This document shows, piece by piece, positions 1 through 9,437 of a stretch of DNA of 64,000 bases. Under the pieces are notes generated by a model. It had not been told where the DNA came from. It did not search any database and was given only the letters and a program-made list of their open reading frames with translations. The DNA comes from Chloroflexota bacterium. Its GTDB lineage: Bacteria; Chloroflexota; Dehalococcoidia; Lucifugimonadales; QGNO01. The stretch lies in contig QGNO01000005.1 in assembly GCA_003228195.2 (NCBI GenBank), positions 1 through 64,000 on the forward strand, written 5' to 3'. A program made the translations under genes and the position numbers. Each line of letters begins with the position of its first letter. The first letter of the stretch is position 1.

Positions 1-74
1 CATATTCAACGAAGGCTGGGAGCGCTTTGGGTGAATTTGGAACGCTAGGTAACGTCTTGTCAGCCGAATGAGCG

Positions 75-152
75 CATGCCGTAAACTAAACGGAAATGTA
101 TTCTGGCCTTTGCATGCAGGGGTCAATGACTCGAGTCCATTATCGCCCACCA
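75..152 (+). ncRNA. Possible 3' end of tmRNA (or degenerate tRNA-like element)
   Basis: T-arm/acceptor-like arrangement AATGA-CTCGAGT-CCATT-ATCGCCC-A-CCA ending at 152, preceded by a GCATGC...GCATGC pairing and a CCGT/ACGG hairpin; distance from a CTAAAC motif to the CCA resembles the tmRNA 3' end. The 5' partner would lie outside the window. T-arm is imperfect (A-C closing pair, C at T54). Confidence 0.4.
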
Positions 153-234
153 CCCTTTATAAGCACGAAAAAACCCCATAATAGATAATCGGGGATCTGT
201 ATCTTTAGGCGTTTAAAACAACACATGCTTCTAG

Positions 235-276
235 AAAAAACAGGGAGCACACTATCAAGTGTGCTCCCTGTTTTTT
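235..276. terminator. Bidirectional intrinsic terminator
   Basis: Perfect 12-bp stem CAGGGAGCACAC-TATCAA-GTGTGCTCCCTG flanked by A6 and T6. Confidence 0.9.
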
Positions 277-298
277 CTTGTCCTAAGTATTTGTTAGT

Positions 299-913
299 TT
301 ACTTATTTGCTACGATCAACGGCGCAGAAGTCTTAGTGTTAGATACAGTGCCTAGTACATCTACAGAGTAGACTCCAGCCTTGACCTTTCCACCAGCGGA
401 CCAGGTTGAATTAAAAGCACCTGCTAAGTCAACGAAATTATCCAGCGCTTTGCTCTTACTAGTAACTGGTACATATGACCCGGTATTCGAGAAGAGCTGT
501 ACTTCAATAACGTCACCAGGCTGGAAACCAGACCCGTATACGTCGAACGTCAATATGACGTCAGGGCTAATAACTACCGGTTGCACACTCGCTGAATTCC
601 CTTCGCCCACCAAAATCACATTCAAGGGTAGAGTGTCACCAGTCGGACCTTGGTCACCTTGAGACCCTTGAGATCCCTGAGGACCTTGAGGCCCACTAGA
701 TCCCAAAGAACCTTTAGCTCCCTTCGAGCCTACTGCCCCAGGAGGCCCTTGAAAACCTTGAGAGCCTGCTACTCCATCTGCGCCATCCGATCCTGCGAGA
801 CCCGCAGTGCCAGGCGTCGCACAACCTGCAGCGACAATCAAAATCAGACTAGATATAACTATCAGAGTTAGAAAGGTGCCTTTGTTAACAAGACGCACTT
901 GCGACCTCCTCAT
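299..913 (-). CDS. Collagen-like (Gly-X-Y repeat) lipoprotein
   Basis: Signal peptide with lipobox-like LIVAAGC, followed by about 20 Gly-X-Y triplets, then a C-terminal beta-rich-looking domain. Confidence 0.85.
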   Translation of the reverse strand: MRRSQVRLVNKGTFLTLIVISSLILIVAAGCATPGTAGLAGSDGADGVAGSQGFQGPPGAVGSKGAKGSLGSSGPQGPQGSQGSQGDQGPTGDTLPLNVILVGEGNSASVQPVVISPDVILTFDVYGSGFQPGDVIEVQLFSNTGSYVPVTSKSKALDNFVDLAGAFNSTWSAGGKVKAGVYSVDVLGTVSNTKTSAPLIVANK

Positions 914-1052
914 ACGGCTTGCCTATTAGCGGCATACACATGAGTGATTAAATTTCGGCTACTGTTACCGCACAGAGAGGCAATAATCAGCTTTGGCAGC
1001 CTGCTCAATCATAGGCATACGCACTGAGTATGTCAAGACCTAGAATACCAAC

Positions 1053-1081
1053 TTGTACTCGGAGCTTTCCATTGTTATATT
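1053..1081 (+). promoter_or_regulatory. Sigma70-type promoter of tRNA-Arg
   Basis: TTGTAC-17 nt-TATATT ending 9 nt before the tRNA 5' end. Confidence 0.55.
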
Positions 1082-1090
1082 GAAGTCCTT

Positions 1091-1165
1091 GCCCCTGTAG
1101 CTCAGCGGATAGAGCACTGGCCTCCGAAGCCAGTTGCGGCGGTTCGAGTCCGCCCAGGGGTACCA
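1091..1165 (+). tRNA. tRNA-Arg(CCG), CCA encoded
   Basis: Cloverleaf: acceptor GCCCCTG/CAGGGGT, anticodon arm CTGGC-CTCCGAA-GCCAG, T-loop TTCGAGT, terminal ACCA. Confidence 0.95.
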
Positions 1166-1169
1166 CCCA

Positions 1170-2390
1170 TTAAATGGTGCCTTGTTTCCTTAGGGTTACA
1201 ACCTCATCAGAAGAGTATCCCAATTCTCCATAAACCTCGTGGTTGTGCTGACCATGTGTAGGCGCAACGCCACGCACAGACCAAGGGGCTTTGGGAAGTC
1301 TAAATACTTCACCGGGAATTTTCGTTGAACCTATAACAGGGTGTTCTACCTCAGTGAAATATGCTCTCTCATCCAGCTGTGGACAATTCACTAGATCTTC
1401 TGAGGTTTGCACTATGGCGGCGACCCATCCGTCACCCATAGCCTTATTGAAATATTCGAATTTAGGCATTTCTTCCAATATGGGCATCAAAATGGTGTCG
1501 AGTTCCTCTAGGTGTTGCTGCCGATCGGCTTCTGAAGCAAACCTCGGATCATCAATTTCCGGCCGATCGAGTAAAGTGACATAATCTTTATAGTTACCCC
1601 GTTGGCGACCCCATTGAAACGTTGGACCCATGTAGCCATCTTTCGCCGGAACTATACCCTCAAACTTCACCCCTTTGGTAGATCCGCTTTCGTTCTTAGG
1701 CGCTCTACGCTCAATAAAGCCATTGTAAATATATCTGACAGGAGAGGTGTAATGGTGTGCGGCAGCTGATTCAGCGGTGGACAGATCAATATACTGACCC
1801 TGGCCACTTCGCTGAGCAGTGAATAACCCTGCCGAAGCCGCATAAGCTGCAATTATTCCCGCCATCCATAGGGTTTGTGGATGTCCATGTTTTAGTGGTT
1901 CTCTATGATATGCACCACTTGAGTACATAATGCCACTCATGGCCTGGTACAACAGATCGTTTCCTTGAAAATCTCTATATGGGCCATTCTCACCAAACGG
2001 CGATATCTTGGTCACAACAATTTTAGGATTAATCTGCTCAATTTCGCCATAGCTCAAACCTAGGCTGTCTAAATAACCGGGACCGAAACTCTCTATTAGA
2101 CCATCGGAGGACTTTATCAAATCTTTGAATATTTGCCGGCCTTCGGCAGTTTCCAAGTTCAACGTGATGCCTTTCTTGTTACTATTGAGATAGAAATAGG
2201 TCAGACTCTTTTCGGGATGAGGATCGTCATGATGAAAAGGCCCAAGCCTCCGTGCAGGGTCTCCAAGTTGAGGGGATTCTATTTTTATGACTTCCGATCC
2301 ATAGTCACCGAACATTCTTGCCGCAAACGGGCCAGATATGCCAGTACTGATATCCAAAATTTTGAATTGCCCTAATCCGGTCTTAGTCAT
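1170..2390 (-). CDS. CaiB/BaiF (family III) CoA-transferase
   Basis: N-terminal LDISTGISGPFAARMFGDYGSEVIKIE and GLIESFGPGYLDSLGLSY motifs. Confidence 0.9.
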   Translation of the reverse strand: MTKTGLGQFKILDISTGISGPFAARMFGDYGSEVIKIESPQLGDPARRLGPFHHDDPHPEKSLTYFYLNSNKKGITLNLETAEGRQIFKDLIKSSDGLIESFGPGYLDSLGLSYGEIEQINPKIVVTKISPFGENGPYRDFQGNDLLYQAMSGIMYSSGAYHREPLKHGHPQTLWMAGIIAAYAASAGLFTAQRSGQGQYIDLSTAESAAAHHYTSPVRYIYNGFIERRAPKNESGSTKGVKFEGIVPAKDGYMGPTFQWGRQRGNYKDYVTLLDRPEIDDPRFASEADRQQHLEELDTILMPILEEMPKFEYFNKAMGDGWVAAIVQTSEDLVNCPQLDERAYFTEVEHPVIGSTKIPGEVFRLPKAPWSVRGVAPTHGQHNHEVYGELGYSSDEVVTLRKQGTI

Positions 2391-3718
2391 ATCCCCAACT
2401 TCTGTCGATAATCAGGGTCAATGGTAGACCCAACGCCCTGTTCGATCTGCCTAGTAAGATTCGTGGGCTTAGCGCTTCCTGGATTTATCGGGTCCTTGCC
2501 AATGACATTCGTTTCGTACATCTTAGCGATTTCCCCTTGATCAATCCCAAGAAGGTCTCCAAAAACGTATTCGTTATGTTCTCCCAACATAGGAGCGGGG
2601 CGTCGTATATACGCCGGGGTTTTTGACATCTTCCAAGGTCGACCAAAGTATAGCCGAGTGCCTATATCTGTCTCGGGCTGATGAGTAACCCTTTCAAAGA
2701 ACTCACGCTCCTTAATATGAGGGTCGAGAGCGAAATCTCTTCCGTCCATCACTGCCATTGCTGGAACCCCGGCCTTTTGTAGCTGGTAAGCCAAATCTGC
2801 TTGGTCTTTATCCTTTGTCCAATCACCAATTAATTGATCGAGTTCATCCTGGTTATGCCAGCGAAGAATAGGGTCGGCAAATTTCTCCTCCTGAGCCCAG
2901 CCTGGGGATCCCATTTGATCCACCAGAGCCTCCCACTGATCATCATTTTCAGTAGTGATAGCTATCCACCTGTCATCGCCCTTGCACTGGTAAACACCAT
3001 GGGGTGACAAATATTTATGCCTGTTTCCCATCGAACTTCCGCTACGTCCATTGGAGATGTAGTCCATTACTGCATCGCCCAAAGTGGAAACACCTATCTG
3101 ATACATAGCAAAATCGACCCATTGGCCTTCACCAGTCGTGTCCCTGTGATGAAGAGCGGCCAAAACAGCAAATACCGCCATCCAACCAACATGTTGATCA
3201 AAAAACGAAATGCCAACTCTACGTGGACCCTCACCCTCATACCCTGCAAATTGACTTAGCCCACAGGTTAATTCAAACATCCTTCCTATGCCCGCATATG
3301 ACCGCCAAGGACCTGTGTAACCGAATCCGGTATTGGAAAGATATATGAGGTCCGGCTTTACTGCACGAAGAGCGTCATATCCGAGGCCTAAACGATCCAT
3401 GGTCCCTGATCTATTGTTTTCTATAATAACGTCTGAAACCCTGACTATATCCTTGAATGCATTTACTGCATCGTCTTCTTTAAGATTTAGAGTTACGCCT
3501 ACTTTTCCCCTTTGCAGGGTATTAAAACTACCATCCCGATCCCAATGCCTCTCGCCTGGGTCATTCTCCGGGAAAACCCCACCCTCGCCCCTGAACAGTG
3601 TGTGGCTATCAACTTTAATTACTTCTGCCCCCATATCAGCCATAATATGAAGGGCTGTTGGCATAGCTACCATCGTGGTCGAATCTATTACCCTTATTCC
3701 CTCGAGTGCACCACTCAT
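2387..3718 (-). CDS. CaiB/BaiF (family III) CoA-transferase
   Basis: RVIDSTTMVAMPTALHIMADMGAEVIKVD and NNRSGTMDRLGLGYDALRAVKPDLIYLSNTGFG motifs; stop overlaps the start of the neighbouring CoA-transferase. Confidence 0.9.
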   Translation of the reverse strand: MSGALEGIRVIDSTTMVAMPTALHIMADMGAEVIKVDSHTLFRGEGGVFPENDPGERHWDRDGSFNTLQRGKVGVTLNLKEDDAVNAFKDIVRVSDVIIENNRSGTMDRLGLGYDALRAVKPDLIYLSNTGFGYTGPWRSYAGIGRMFELTCGLSQFAGYEGEGPRRVGISFFDQHVGWMAVFAVLAALHHRDTTGEGQWVDFAMYQIGVSTLGDAVMDYISNGRSGSSMGNRHKYLSPHGVYQCKGDDRWIAITTENDDQWEALVDQMGSPGWAQEEKFADPILRWHNQDELDQLIGDWTKDKDQADLAYQLQKAGVPAMAVMDGRDFALDPHIKEREFFERVTHQPETDIGTRLYFGRPWKMSKTPAYIRRPAPMLGEHNEYVFGDLLGIDQGEIAKMYETNVIGKDPINPGSAKPTNLTRQIEQGVGSTIDPDYRQKLGI

Positions 3719-3811
3719 GTCTCACCCCTTTTTAAGGACACTGAAAGCCTTATTTACTTATTGCGGCACAATAGCTAACAAAACTCGTTCTTAAACGACG
3801 CTAAGCGCCTT

Positions 3812-5170
3812 CTAATACCAGTCTCTGTAGAAAGTCTCGTATGGTACGAAATTCGTTTTTGAAGGATGTGGAATCGGAAGCTCGACAGGCCCAGCTTCCT
3901 TTGAAGGTAGATAAACAGTCCCGGTACCTATGACCTGTGCTTCGCCAACTTGGTTAACGCCCTGATATTTTATACCTACAGCATAGTACTCTCTGTCACC
4001 TGGGCTACCACCATTGCTAGAGTCACCTTTTTGAATCTCTTTAAACTTCTTCGTAACCTCACCGGTATAGATAGTGACGTCGCCATAATAAACCGGCTTG
4101 CGAAGAGCTATCTGGAGCCTTCTTATAAATCCGTTATCACCCATCCAATTAGTGAACAACTGCTCACACATCTGGGTTCTCTGAACACCAAAATCAAACG
4201 GCCCAGGCTGGCCGCGGTAAATTGCGAGTAGGGCATCTTCATGTTCCGCTCCCGCGCCTTTCCATCTTGTTATCGGATTTTCCCACGCGCTGTTATTTAA
4301 CCTTTGCCGTCTATAAGCAGGCTCAAATGCTAATTCGTCGCCTGGTGCCAATTGATCAGATACGGTAGCGTAAGAGACTGAGTGATAGGAAACCTGATCC
4401 AACAGTGTCCAAGGGGGTAGAACCACAGGCCCAAGCTTTTCGCCTACTTCAACGTCTTCCCAATACCGGGCATCGGCCCCACGCCTCTCAAGTCCCTGAA
4501 TCTGATCGAGTATGTCTCCGATTTGCTCAGAATTGTAGCTTGATGTCTTTCTCTCATAAAGCATATTCTGACCCAGCTTTGATGAGTCCATAGCCCTGGA
4601 GTTGCCCATTTCTCTCATAGGGACGTATATCTGGGTCCCATAACACTTGCCCACAAGATCTCCGTGATAGTCCCAATACTGGTTCTCGGATATCATAAAA
4701 GCCAGATTGCCTCGAGACCCAGGTTTTTCAAATATCTCTTTAGTGACTTTGGAAGCACGGAATTTCGAGCCCACCTTAACTCCGTCATAAAATTCCCAGG
4801 CCGCTCCTGATATAAAGTTAGCCAAAGGATACCCGCCAGGTCTTACGGCACCATGAGGAGAAGGATACTTTACCAACGCCAATATTGGCCCAGGTGCCAC
4901 TTGGCTCCTGTAGATAGTGCCCTTGCCATGATCAGGATCGGTGAATAAAGGATTGTCGTCGCCGATGGTCAAAGCATACTTCGCCACCAGATCAGGTGTG
5001 AATCTCTGCGAATATTCGTAAGGAGGACCAGCCTGATCAAACGGGGAGGGCGACCATGGTGGCCGATTCTCTCCCGACTCCTTCTCAAGCTCTTCCCTCG
5101 ACTTTTCGAGAAATTCAGCTACAGCGTCTTCAAAGCTCTGTTCTTGCGTTGTCATACCCAAGCCCCCCAA
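3812..5170 (-). CDS. MaoC-like double-hotdog (de)hydratase family protein
   Basis: Acyl dehydratase-like segments (ALTIGDDNPLFTDPDH; RTQMCEQLFTNWMGDNGFIRRL); paralogue of 5213-6361. Confidence 0.75.
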   Translation of the reverse strand: MGGLGMTTQEQSFEDAVAEFLEKSREELEKESGENRPPWSPSPFDQAGPPYEYSQRFTPDLVAKYALTIGDDNPLFTDPDHGKGTIYRSQVAPGPILALVKYPSPHGAVRPGGYPLANFISGAAWEFYDGVKVGSKFRASKVTKEIFEKPGSRGNLAFMISENQYWDYHGDLVGKCYGTQIYVPMREMGNSRAMDSSKLGQNMLYERKTSSYNSEQIGDILDQIQGLERRGADARYWEDVEVGEKLGPVVLPPWTLLDQVSYHSVSYATVSDQLAPGDELAFEPAYRRQRLNNSAWENPITRWKGAGAEHEDALLAIYRGQPGPFDFGVQRTQMCEQLFTNWMGDNGFIRRLQIALRKPVYYGDVTIYTGEVTKKFKEIQKGDSSNGGSPGDREYYAVGIKYQGVNQVGEAQVIGTGTVYLPSKEAGPVELPIPHPSKTNFVPYETFYRDWY

Positions 5171-5212
5171 CCTTCGAAGTTATGTTATAAGGCTAATCGC
5201 ATACGTAAACGA

Positions 5213-6361
5213 CTAGTGTGGGATTGGCAAGGCGACAGTGTGACCAGGGTTCGGCAAATAGGCGGTCGCTGTACCCTCAGCTATCGTCGTTCCTAGCTGA
5301 TTAATACCCGTAATGGCAATATCCACTGCAAAGTACGACTCTGAGTCAACCTCTTCGATACGCTTGCCAGTCACCTTGCCATTAAGCCACATCGTGTCAC
5401 CATATACCCAATGCTCAGGGACGCATATGTCTAAAGACCGCAAGAACGCGTCATCACCCATCCAATGCGTGACGACCTGCCCGGCTAAACAAACCCTCTG
5501 GATACCCCGGCTTGGTGGAGACTTGAATCCCATCTCTTCACAAGCAAGTATGTCCTCAAAGCTCTGGTCAGCATCCCAGTAAGGCCAGTTAGTAGTCGGG
5601 TTAGTAACCACTCTACCCGGGTATTTATCTTTTAGGTCATTGTAAACCAATGCTCCTAGGGAAAGTGATTTGGCTTCGGCTACTACCCACGCCATCATGT
5701 CTGATAGCGTCAGAGGACCCTTAACTAATTGCGGGAGGTCTTCTCCGACTTCCACATCGTCATAATATCGTAGCAACTTGCCTCGGGGTTCTGGTTCAGC
5801 CTCTATGTCATTTTCAATCTTATGAATCTCTTCGTCTGAGTAGCGATAGATATCTCTGGACTCGATCATATCCTTGCCGCGCTCGTAGGCGAGCATTGAG
5901 TTTACGCCCTTGCCAGTTCCGATGAGTCCGCCATAAGAGTTTCGATATTCAACAGAAGATTCCACATCTGCAGATTCGTAACCCCATCTTTTGCCCGCTT
6001 CTTTAACGTCGGTTACCTTGATTGTGCTTTCGAGCCTGTCACCAACTCGAATTATGTCCGTCCATTCAAAAGAACCACGTGTCAGAAAGGGAGACACGCC
6101 GTACTGTTTATTGACGTACGGACCTCCTGAATTCGGCGTCCTGACAGCAGCAACAAACGTGGGAGGAGCAATCATGCTGTTGTATTTTGTCGCAACTCCT
6201 CCGCCTGGATCTTTGTACAGAGTATTAGGATCACCTAGAGCAGCACAGAACCTTCGAATTGTAAGCCAATCAGCAAGATCCGTACCTGCAGGAACGTCAT
6301 CCACTTCTTTGCCAACAAGTGCCTTGGCGTCTTTAACAAAACCATTCAAATCACTAGCCAT
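5213..6361 (-). CDS. MaoC-like double-hotdog (de)hydratase family protein
   Basis: FCAALGDPNTLYKDPG and QRVCLAGQVVTHWMGDDAFLRSL motifs; same architecture as 3812-5170. Confidence 0.75.
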   Translation of the reverse strand: MASDLNGFVKDAKALVGKEVDDVPAGTDLADWLTIRRFCAALGDPNTLYKDPGGGVATKYNSMIAPPTFVAAVRTPNSGGPYVNKQYGVSPFLTRGSFEWTDIIRVGDRLESTIKVTDVKEAGKRWGYESADVESSVEYRNSYGGLIGTGKGVNSMLAYERGKDMIESRDIYRYSDEEIHKIENDIEAEPEPRGKLLRYYDDVEVGEDLPQLVKGPLTLSDMMAWVVAEAKSLSLGALVYNDLKDKYPGRVVTNPTTNWPYWDADQSFEDILACEEMGFKSPPSRGIQRVCLAGQVVTHWMGDDAFLRSLDICVPEHWVYGDTMWLNGKVTGKRIEEVDSESYFAVDIAITGINQLGTTIAEGTATAYLPNPGHTVALPIPH

Positions 6362-6531
6362 ACTGCCTCCTTAAAGCTGAGCTATTACTCAGTTCCAATA
6401 GACTATCGAGTAATTAACCTAAAGCGTAGACTAGGGTATATCTCAGAAACGGTATTTCGTCAATACTATTTCGACTTTACTTAAGCAAATCGCCAAAATG
6501 AAAGTACGGACCGAATCATTACCCTAGTCGC

Positions 6532-7623
6532 TCAGGATAAACTGTATTGGATACCCAATTCCCCAGAGATATTTCTCAACCAATCTATGACTTCCTGGTG
6601 GAGAGGTATACCTTTCACTTTTCGGACCTCTTCTACTTCAAACTCAGGCAAACCTGGATATAGAACCCTTTCGTGGCCTGGAGCAGGAGGGGTGTTCCTG
6701 AGTGTTCGCAAAAATTCGTCCATCATGTCTTTAAATTGTTCGACCGGTGCAAACGCATCCACTTTGTATGCCGCTACCATATGCGAGTAGTTACGCACTC
6801 CACCTGCAGCGGCTATCATTCCTGAGTTATTCCCAGACAGTAAACCACAAAGTATATCTACCATGGCTCCAAGGCCATATCCCTTATGGGAGCCCAGTTC
6901 TCTGGTCCCACCCAATGGAAGGCCATGATAAGTTTCAGGAAGCGGGGCAGGGGACATTATTGGAGTACCGTCTTTATCGGCAATCCATCCTGCTTCAACA
7001 TCTATTCCCAGTCTCTTAGCCAGATCAAACTTGTTTGAGGCAACAGCACTAGTAGCCATGTCCAAAACGAACGGTGGCTCATGTCTCGCCGGAGCAGCAA
7101 AAGCTATTGGATTGGTCCCTAATCTAGGTTCACTGCCAAACGTTGGCAGCACAGTAGCTCTGGTACTAGACATGCAGACCCCAATCATATCGTGATCTAA
7201 GGCCATCATTGAATGATAAGAAGCCATTCCTAAGTGTTTTCCATTGTGGATAGTAACCATTCCTAACCCAGTTTTGTTTGCCTTATCAATGGCAATTTCC
7301 ATAGCCTTTGGCGTTGTAATCAATCCCAAGCCTGCATCAGAATCAACGTTAGCAGTGGCTGGAGTTTCACGTATAATTCTAAAGTTGGGCTTTGGATTAA
7401 TACCTCCTTGGTTATACTCATCGACATAAACTCGCAACTGATTAGACACCCCATGGCTATCTATTCCTCGCAAATCAGCTGACACTAGTACATCGGCTCC
7501 TATCTTCGCTTGATCAAAGGGAACCTGTAATTTCTGGAATATCTCAGTTACTAGCTCCCTCAAATCTTCATGTTGGACAACAACCATGTCCTCTTCCGGA
7601 ATGGTAAAACTTTTAAGCATCAC
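6532..7623 (-). CDS. Ldh family (malate/L-lactate/ureidoglycolate-type) NAD(P)-dependent dehydrogenase
   Basis: DLRGIDSHGVSNQLRVYVDEYNQGGINPKP, GTNPIAFAAPA and GSHKGYGLGAMVDILCGLLSG motifs. Confidence 0.9.
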   Translation of the reverse strand: MMLKSFTIPEEDMVVVQHEDLRELVTEIFQKLQVPFDQAKIGADVLVSADLRGIDSHGVSNQLRVYVDEYNQGGINPKPNFRIIRETPATANVDSDAGLGLITTPKAMEIAIDKANKTGLGMVTIHNGKHLGMASYHSMMALDHDMIGVCMSSTRATVLPTFGSEPRLGTNPIAFAAPARHEPPFVLDMATSAVASNKFDLAKRLGIDVEAGWIADKDGTPIMSPAPLPETYHGLPLGGTRELGSHKGYGLGAMVDILCGLLSGNNSGMIAAAGGVRNYSHMVAAYKVDAFAPVEQFKDMMDEFLRTLRNTPPAPGHERVLYPGLPEFEVEEVRKVKGIPLHQEVIDWLRNISGELGIQYSLS

Positions 7624-7736
7624 GCCCTCCTACATATAACTCCTTAATAATAATCCTATTCAGCGTATCTTCAAAGTGTTGCAGGAGAATGGCTTAGGAA
7701 ATAGACTATGAAAGCTCAGACAATTAGGAGGCAGAA

Positions 7737-9161
7737 ATGGCCAATGAACGAGACCTCGCCTTTACATCCGCATGGAAGTTACGCGAGCTGATTCAGAAGA
7801 AAGAAGTCTCTTCTGTCGAACTTACCAAGCTATACCTAAAAAGAATCGAAAATTTGGACTCTCAATTGAATGCTTACCTGACGGTCACAGCCGACCAGGC
7901 ACTAAAGGATGCTGAAGCCGCGGACGCAGCCATACATGGCGGAACAGCAACAGGAACGCTAACAGGCATACCTATCTCAATAAAAGATTTGAACCTCACT
8001 AAGGGAGTTCGCACTACAAGAGGGTCACTGCTGTACAAGGATTTCATACCTCATGCAGATGAGCCAGTAGTTAGGAAGATAAAAGAGTCCGGAGCAATAA
8101 TATTAGGAAAAACCAACACTCCGGAGTTCGGCGCTTACGCAACTACCGAAAATCGACTTGGCGATCCCTGTGTTAATCCTTGGAACACAACTTGTACGGC
8201 CGGGGGGTCTAGCGGTGGCGCAGCGGCTGGGCTTGCAGCAGGGCTACATCCATTAGCTCAAGGCAGTGACGGGGGCGGCTCCATTCGCATTCCAGCAAGT
8301 ATATGTGGGGTATTTGGCATTAAACCAACTCAAGGAAGAGTATCCCGGCCGTATAAGGGGCCTGGAGGATGGGGGCAATTCTCACAAAATGGCCCGATGT
8401 CTCGAACTGTCAGAGACACAGCAATATTGCTACAGGTTATGGCGGGGCCAGACCCGGAAGACGCAATAGCTCTTCAGGAGCAACCACCAGACTTCTCAGC
8501 CCAACTTGGGGAAGGAGTTAAAGGGATGCGCATTGGTTGGAGCCCAAACATGGGTTCGACACCAGTAGATCCCGAAGTCCGGGACATCACAGAGAAAGCC
8601 GTCCGTGTGTTCGAAGAACTTGGGGCCACGGTTGAAGAAGCTCCTGTTTCAATTAATCACGAAGTTATTACAAATATTTTTATGACAATTTGGCTATCTG
8701 ACTACTGCACGACACATGGCGAAACTATGAAAACGAAGGGCGATCAGTTCACTGACACTGTCAGAGGGATGCTTGAAGAAGCACTAACCTGGCCGGCGTC
8801 GAAACTCGCCTCCGCCTTACATGGGTTGGAATGGCACAGATATGACATGGACCAAATCATAAAACAATACGACCTATTGATTACACCAACTTTAGCAACT
8901 TCGGCATTTAAAACGGGGGAGAGGCCAACTCTGATAGATGGTCAAAAAGTTGATCCGTTCTGGGGATTCACTCCTTTTACGTATCCTATTAACATGAGCG
9001 GGCACACCGCATCCAGTGTGCCTTGTGGATTTAACAGCGAAGGCTTGCCGGTTGGGCTACACTTGATAGGCAATAAAGGGAAAGAGGCAACTGTGTTGCA
9101 AGCGTCATATGCGTTTGAAGAAGCACGGCCTTGGGCCCATCTTTTACCTCCTGTATCATGA
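7737..9161 (+). CDS. Amidase (amidase signature family)
   Basis: GIPISIKDLN and CTAGGSSGGAAAGLAAGLHPLAQGSDGGGSIRIPAS amidase-signature Ser-Ser-Lys motif. Confidence 0.93.
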   Translation: MANERDLAFTSAWKLRELIQKKEVSSVELTKLYLKRIENLDSQLNAYLTVTADQALKDAEAADAAIHGGTATGTLTGIPISIKDLNLTKGVRTTRGSLLYKDFIPHADEPVVRKIKESGAIILGKTNTPEFGAYATTENRLGDPCVNPWNTTCTAGGSSGGAAAGLAAGLHPLAQGSDGGGSIRIPASICGVFGIKPTQGRVSRPYKGPGGWGQFSQNGPMSRTVRDTAILLQVMAGPDPEDAIALQEQPPDFSAQLGEGVKGMRIGWSPNMGSTPVDPEVRDITEKAVRVFEELGATVEEAPVSINHEVITNIFMTIWLSDYCTTHGETMKTKGDQFTDTVRGMLEEALTWPASKLASALHGLEWHRYDMDQIIKQYDLLITPTLATSAFKTGERPTLIDGQKVDPFWGFTPFTYPINMSGHTASSVPCGFNSEGLPVGLHLIGNKGKEATVLQASYAFEEARPWAHLLPPVS

Positions 9162-9169
9162 GGTGTTAA

Positions 9170-9394
9170 TTGGAAGATATGATCTCCATGTCCGACATGG
9201 GCTTAATCTTTGACATCACTGATGTGCACGGCATAGATCGAGAACATATCCGTGTTGATTTATCAAAAGAGGACCCTGGTTTGATAACTAGAAATGAATC
9301 TGGTCTATTCGAAATTGTTGTTCCTTTGACAACTTCCTTGGAGGATTGGCTACCCACCCTGGACAGTGCCCTAGCAAAAATAATCGGGGAATGA
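9170..9394 (+). CDS. Small hypothetical protein (74 aa), TTG start
   Basis: ORF begins 8 nt after the amidase stop; no recognised family. Confidence 0.4.
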   Translation: MEDMISMSDMGLIFDITDVHGIDREHIRVDLSKEDPGLITRNESGLFEIVVPLTTSLEDWLPTLDSALAKIIGE

Positions 9395-9437
9395 CCCAAT
9401 ATCGGCACAGCCATGTGTCGCGAACTGCCCAAGGTTA

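Noticed and set aside
650-790. Tandem DNA repeats as possible CRISPR or minisatellite
   Set aside because: Periodicity is 9 nt and in frame with Gly-X-Y coding; there are no spacers.
381-871. Plus-strand ORFs 381-662 and 650-871
   Set aside because: Antisense to the Gly-X-Y repeat gene; low-complexity LRTLRP pattern is the reverse reading of the collagen repeat.
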